NCBI GenBank assembly: GCA_963720945.1
Contig: CAVRHH010000030.1
Location: 186,001 to 250,000 of the forward strand
Length of the DNA stretch: 64,000 nt
DNA from: Bog-532 sp963720945
Lineage (GTDB): Bacteria; Actinomycetota; Actinomycetes; Streptosporangiales; Streptosporangiaceae
Reading direction: 5' to 3'
Made by a program: the position numbers and the translations under genes. How positions within the stretch are numbered: position 1 is the stretch's first letter; each line of letters starts with the position of its first letter. Below, piece after piece: positions 60,865-64,000 of this stretch. The notes below the pieces were generated by a model. It searched no databases. It worked only from the letters and a program-made list of their open reading frames with translations, and was not told the origin of the DNA.

Positions 60865-61452
60865 ATGGCACGATCGTCTTCCCGGCGTCTCGGTGAACGC
60901 CCGGACCTGTCGGTCCCCCGCGGGGCGGCCCCGCGGATGGGCACGCATTACGATCCCGACGCGTTCGGCAAGTTCTCCGAGGGCATCGCCCGGTATCTCG
61001 GCACCGGGCGGTTCCTGGTCGCGCAGACCGTGCTCGTGGTCGCCTGGATCATCCTCAACACCGTCGGGATCGTCAAGCACTGGGACCCCTACCCGTTCAT
61101 CCTGCTCAACCTGGCCTTCTCCACCCAGGCGGCCTACGCCGCCCCGCTGATCCTGCTGGCCCAGAACCGCCAGGACGACCGAGACCGCGCCAACATCGAC
61201 CGTGATCGGGAGGTGGCGGCGCGGACCCAGGCCGACACCGAGTACCTGGCCCGCGAACTGGCCGCCGTCCGGCTCGCGCTCGCCGACGTGGTGACCACCG
61301 AGGACCTGGACGACTGGCTGACCCGGATGGCGAAGCTGAAGGCCGATGGACGGCCGTTGCCCGAGTCGTCGGCGGAGCCGCGTTCACTGGCCTCGTCGGA
61401 CTCCCTCACCGCGCCCGATGGCCGCCCCAGCCAGAACCACACCAAGAGCTGA
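60865..61452 (+). CDS. DUF1003 membrane protein
   Basis: 195 residues from the ATG at 60865 with GGAGG six bases upstream. The DUF1003 core has two membrane helices (FLVAQTVLVVAWIILNTV and FILLNLAFSTQAAYAAPLIL) followed by the conserved AQNRQDDRDR and a coiled tail. Function unknown. It begins 2 bases after the MgtE_N/CBS stop, so the two are translated together and may form a membrane complex. Confidence 0.9.
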   Translation: MARSSSRRLGERPDLSVPRGAAPRMGTHYDPDAFGKFSEGIARYLGTGRFLVAQTVLVVAWIILNTVGIVKHWDPYPFILLNLAFSTQAAYAAPLILLAQNRQDDRDRANIDRDREVAARTQADTEYLARELAAVRLALADVVTTEDLDDWLTRMAKLKADGRPLPESSAEPRSLASSDSLTAPDGRPSQNHTKS

Positions 61453-61707
61453 CGGGATGGCCGGGGAGAACGGCAAGGGCCCGTTCGCCCGCCTGCTCGG
61501 CAACTCCTGATTCAGGCGGGCCGGAGCGCGCGCCGGCCACCGCCATGTTTCGTTGACGCGGCCTCTCCGCACGACCCGCGACCCGGCCCAGACCCGGCCC
61601 GAACCCGGCCCGAACCCGGCCCAGACCCGGCCCGGACCCGGCTGTTCGGCGCGCCGTCACCCGGTAATTGGCGTGCCGAAAAGCCAGAACGGGTAAAAGG
61701 GAGCGTG
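61453..61707. other. Intergenic region with tandem repeats and hairpin
   Basis: 255 bases. GCCCGCCTG/CAGGCGGGC at about 61488-61522 (17-base loop) is a probable terminator for the DUF1003 gene. Then about six imperfect copies of a 12-base unit (ACCCGGCCCGA-like) at 61571-61641. A 17-codon frame starting at 61456 has no clear meaning. Confidence 0.5.
61571..61641. repeat. 12-base tandem repeat (CCCGGCCC(A/G)(G/A)A)
   Basis: Six nearly regular units, all variants of ACCCGGCCCGA, in non-coding DNA upstream of the glycoside hydrolase gene. Simple repeat; a regulatory meaning is not evident. Confidence 0.75.
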
Positions 61708-64000
61708 ATGGACGCCGAGAGACAGCGAACTCAGGGTTTCGGTCAGCTCGAGAACGGGCTGCACCAGGCCAGTGACTGGTACCTGTGGGGCCCGTACGTC
61801 ACTGAGCGCCAGTGGGGAACGGTCCGCGAGGACTACAGCGAGGACGGCGCGGCGTGGGACTACTTCCCGCACGACCACGCCCGGTCCCGGGCCTACCGGT
61901 GGGGTGAGGACGGCCTGGCCGGCTTCTGCGACATCGAGCAGCGGCTGTGCCTGGGGCTCGCCCTGTGGAATGGGTGCGACGCCATCCTCAAGGAGCGGCT
62001 CTTCGGGCTGACCGGGCCGCAGGGCAACCACGGCGAGGACGTCAAGGAGTACTGGTGGTACCTCGACGCGGTGCCCAGCCACGCCTGGAACCGGTGGCGC
62101 TACCACTACCCCCAGGGGCCCTTCCCCTATAACGACCTGGTCGCCACGAACGCCGCCCGCAACCGGTTCCAGCCCGAATACGAGCTCCTCGACACCGGCG
62201 CGTTCGACGGTGACCGGTACTGGATCGTCGAGGTCTCCTACGCCAAGGACGGCCCCGGCGACGTGCTGATGAACGTGTCGGTGAAGAACGCCGGCCCGGA
62301 CGCCGAAACTCTGCATGTCCTGCCGACCGCGTGGTTCCGCAACACCTGGTCATGGGACGCCGGCGCGCCCAGGCCGGTGCTGGAGGCGGCCGGCGACGCG
62401 GCCGTCCGGGTGGCGCACCCCTTCCTCGGGGAACTGGAGCTGTTCGGTGGCGACGGCCCGGACGGCAGCAGTCCCGCCGTGCTGTTTTGTGAAAACGAAA
62501 CGAACCTGGCGCGCTTGTACAACGCCGCCCCGACGACCCCGTACCCAAAGGATGGCATCAACGACCACGTCATCTCCGGCGCACCCACGGTCAACCCGGA
62601 TCGCCAGGGCACCAAATGCTCCTTCTGGTACCGGCTGACCCTCGCGCCGGGCGCCACCGCCGAGCTGCGGCTGCGCCTGCGCCCCTCGGCGGGACAGCCC
62701 CGCGACGGCGGGCCGCTCGCGGAGCAGTTCGTTCGGGTTCTGGAGCAGCGGCGTGCGGAAGCGGACGAGTTCTACGCCGGCCTGACACCGGCCGGTGCCA
62801 GCTCCGGCGAGGCCATGGTGATGCGGCAGGCCTTCGCGGGCCTGCTGTGGAGCAAGCAGTTCTACTACTTCGACGTGACCAGGTGGCTGGACGGTGACCC
62901 CACCCAGCCGCCCCCGCCGCCGGGTCGGCGGCTGGGCCGCAACACCCGGTGGGGCAACTTTGACGCCTTCGACATCATGTCGATGCCGGACAAGTGGGAG
63001 TACCCCTGGTTCGCCGCCTGGGACCTGGGCTTTCACTGCGTGGCGCTCGCGCACCTGGATCCGGCCTTCGCCAAGTACCAGCTCATCCTGCTGTGCCGGG
63101 AATGGTTCCAGAACCCGAGCGGGGCGCTCCCGGCCTACGAATGGGACTTCGGCGACGTCAACCCGCCGGTGCAGGCGTGGGCCGCGCTCGAGGTGTTCGC
63201 GATCGATCAGGGACGCGACATCGATTTCCTCAGCCGGCTGTTCGACAAGCTGCTGATCAACTTCACCTGGTGGGTCAACCGGGAGGATGCGGGCGGCAGC
63301 AACCTGTTCGAGGGCGGATTCCTCGGCCTGGACAACATTGGCCCGATCGACCGTTCGCACCTGCCGGCCGGCGGCACCCTGGAGCAGTCCGACGCCACCG
63401 GCTGGATGGCCTTCTACGCGATCAGCATGGCCCGCGTCGCGACCGTGCTGCGCCGGTCCGGCCGCCGCCCGGCCAGCGACATCACGCTCAAGTTCCTGGA
63501 GCATTTCGCTGGCATCGCCGACGCGATCAACGACCAGGGCATGTGGGACGAAAGCGACGGCCTCTTCTACGACAAGCTGCTCACCGCGGACGGCACCGCC
63601 ATCCCGATGAAGGTCCGGTCCATGGTCGGCGTCATCCCGGTGCTGGCCGCGGCGATCGTCGACCACGGGATGCTCGACGACTCGCTGCGGCTGGGCAAGC
63701 AGTTCGCGGACTTCCTGCGCCGGGCGGGCACCGACGACGCGGCCAGGCTCGCCAAGCAGGGCATGATGCGCGGCGAAACCGGCGACCAGCGGCTGCTGCT
63801 CAGCCTGGTCAGCCTCAGCCAGCTGGAAAAGCTCGCGGCGTGCTTGTTCGACGAGAGCGAGTTCCTGTCCCCGTACGGGCTGCGGGCCCTGTCGGCCTAC
63901 CATCGCGACCATCCATACGTGCTGGACGTGGAAGGCCAGATGTCCACGGTGGACTACGAACCGGCCGAGTCCACCACGGCGATGTTCGGCGGCAACTCCA
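61708..64000 (+). CDS. MGH1-like (GH63-type) glycoside hydrolase, 3' partial
   Basis: From the ATG at 61708 (AAAGGGAG upstream) the frame stays open for 764 codons and runs off the window. The N-terminal part (DWYLWGPYVTERQWGTVREDY, DIEQRLCLGLALWNG) and the (alpha/alpha)6 barrel segment (MPDKWEYPWFAAWDLGFHCVA, the likely general acid Asp) and LEQSDATGWMAFYA match the large MGH1-like family related to GH63. The end of the catalytic domain is outside the window. The substrate is likely a glucose- or mannose-containing oligosaccharide or glycoside; it is not determined. Confidence 0.9.
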   Translation, partial: MDAERQRTQGFGQLENGLHQASDWYLWGPYVTERQWGTVREDYSEDGAAWDYFPHDHARSRAYRWGEDGLAGFCDIEQRLCLGLALWNGCDAILKERLFGLTGPQGNHGEDVKEYWWYLDAVPSHAWNRWRYHYPQGPFPYNDLVATNAARNRFQPEYELLDTGAFDGDRYWIVEVSYAKDGPGDVLMNVSVKNAGPDAETLHVLPTAWFRNTWSWDAGAPRPVLEAAGDAAVRVAHPFLGELELFGGDGPDGSSPAVLFCENETNLARLYNAAPTTPYPKDGINDHVISGAPTVNPDRQGTKCSFWYRLTLAPGATAELRLRLRPSAGQPRDGGPLAEQFVRVLEQRRAEADEFYAGLTPAGASSGEAMVMRQAFAGLLWSKQFYYFDVTRWLDGDPTQPPPPPGRRLGRNTRWGNFDAFDIMSMPDKWEYPWFAAWDLGFHCVALAHLDPAFAKYQLILLCREWFQNPSGALPAYEWDFGDVNPPVQAWAALEVFAIDQGRDIDFLSRLFDKLLINFTWWVNREDAGGSNLFEGGFLGLDNIGPIDRSHLPAGGTLEQSDATGWMAFYAISMARVATVLRRSGRRPASDITLKFLEHFAGIADAINDQGMWDESDGLFYDKLLTADGTAIPMKVRSMVGVIPVLAAAIVDHGMLDDSLRLGKQFADFLRRAGTDDAARLAKQGMMRGETGDQRLLLSLVSLSQLEKLAACLFDESEFLSPYGLRALSAYHRDHPYVLDVEGQMSTVDYEPAESTTAMFGGNS

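Noticed and set aside
62350..63912. 520-codon minus-strand frame in the glycoside hydrolase gene
   Set aside because: Antisense shadow; the plus frame shows family motifs along its length.

Overview
The window is very GC-rich DNA (about 70% or more, strong G/C in third positions) from an actinomycete. Support for this comes from a GpgS-type glucosyl-3-phosphoglycerate synthase, DUF5709 and DUF1707 proteins, a MgtE_N/CBS gene paired with DUF1003, an AccD/AccE acyl-CoA carboxylase pair, many GTG/TTG starts, and ATGA/GTGA start-stop overlaps. A filamentous order such as Streptosporangiales is plausible, but the sequence alone does not settle it. No rRNA, tRNA, CRISPR array, integrase or insertion sequence was recognised.

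Layout. 1-6.5 kb: 3' end of a GAF/hybrid histidine kinase, a frameshifted DUF72 gene, a TMEM175-like channel, a secreted phosphoesterase and a STAS protein. 6.5-16 kb: purine catabolism on the minus strand in two blocks. One is OHCU decarboxylase, HIU hydrolase, uricase and the three xanthine dehydrogenase subunits; the other is a GGCT-fold protein, allantoinase and allantoicase. Together they lead from xanthine to ureidoglycolate plus urea, although the Mo subunit is frameshifted. 16-21.5 kb: truncated TetR, class II aldolase divergent from mtnA, a tandem-HTH regulator, MarR divergent from a FUSC transporter. 21.5-29.1 kb: a tightly coupled minus-strand operon of ACP, SDR, MaoC-like dehydratase, SDR with Tyr->Phe, KS-like protein without the active-site Cys, KS with it, a hydrolase, AccD and AccE. 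It looks like an uncharacterised reducing type II PKS/FAS-like pathway and is the most interesting locus here. 29.5-38.8 kb: BrkB/YihY protein, PfkB kinase, NAD kinase, PPK2, TfoX-like protein, GpgS, and a tyrosine degradation pair (hppD-hmgA) divergent from an AsnC regulator.

38.8-46.8 kb is a patchwork of small genes and gene wrecks (NhaA-DsbA with its middle missing, glutamate-cysteine ligase tail, methyltransferase stub), then molbindin, an MreB-like protein, a short Rho with a clear promoter and leader, AlkB, DUF1707 and PadR. 47-56 kb: 6-phosphogluconate dehydrogenase, PP2C phosphatase, thioredoxin and acyl-CoA synthetase, sulfurtransferase-SufE, and HxlR divergent from a frameshifted MFS exporter. 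56.5-64 kb: PAS-GAF-SpoIIE phosphatase, flavin reductase, MgtE_N/CBS plus DUF1003, and the 5' part of a large MGH1-like glycoside hydrolase.

A theme across the window is gene decay by deletion. At least seven genes survive only as ends or stubs, some with ribosome binding site and terminal codons intact, and three more carry single frameshifts. Strong perfect hairpins sit between several gene pairs.
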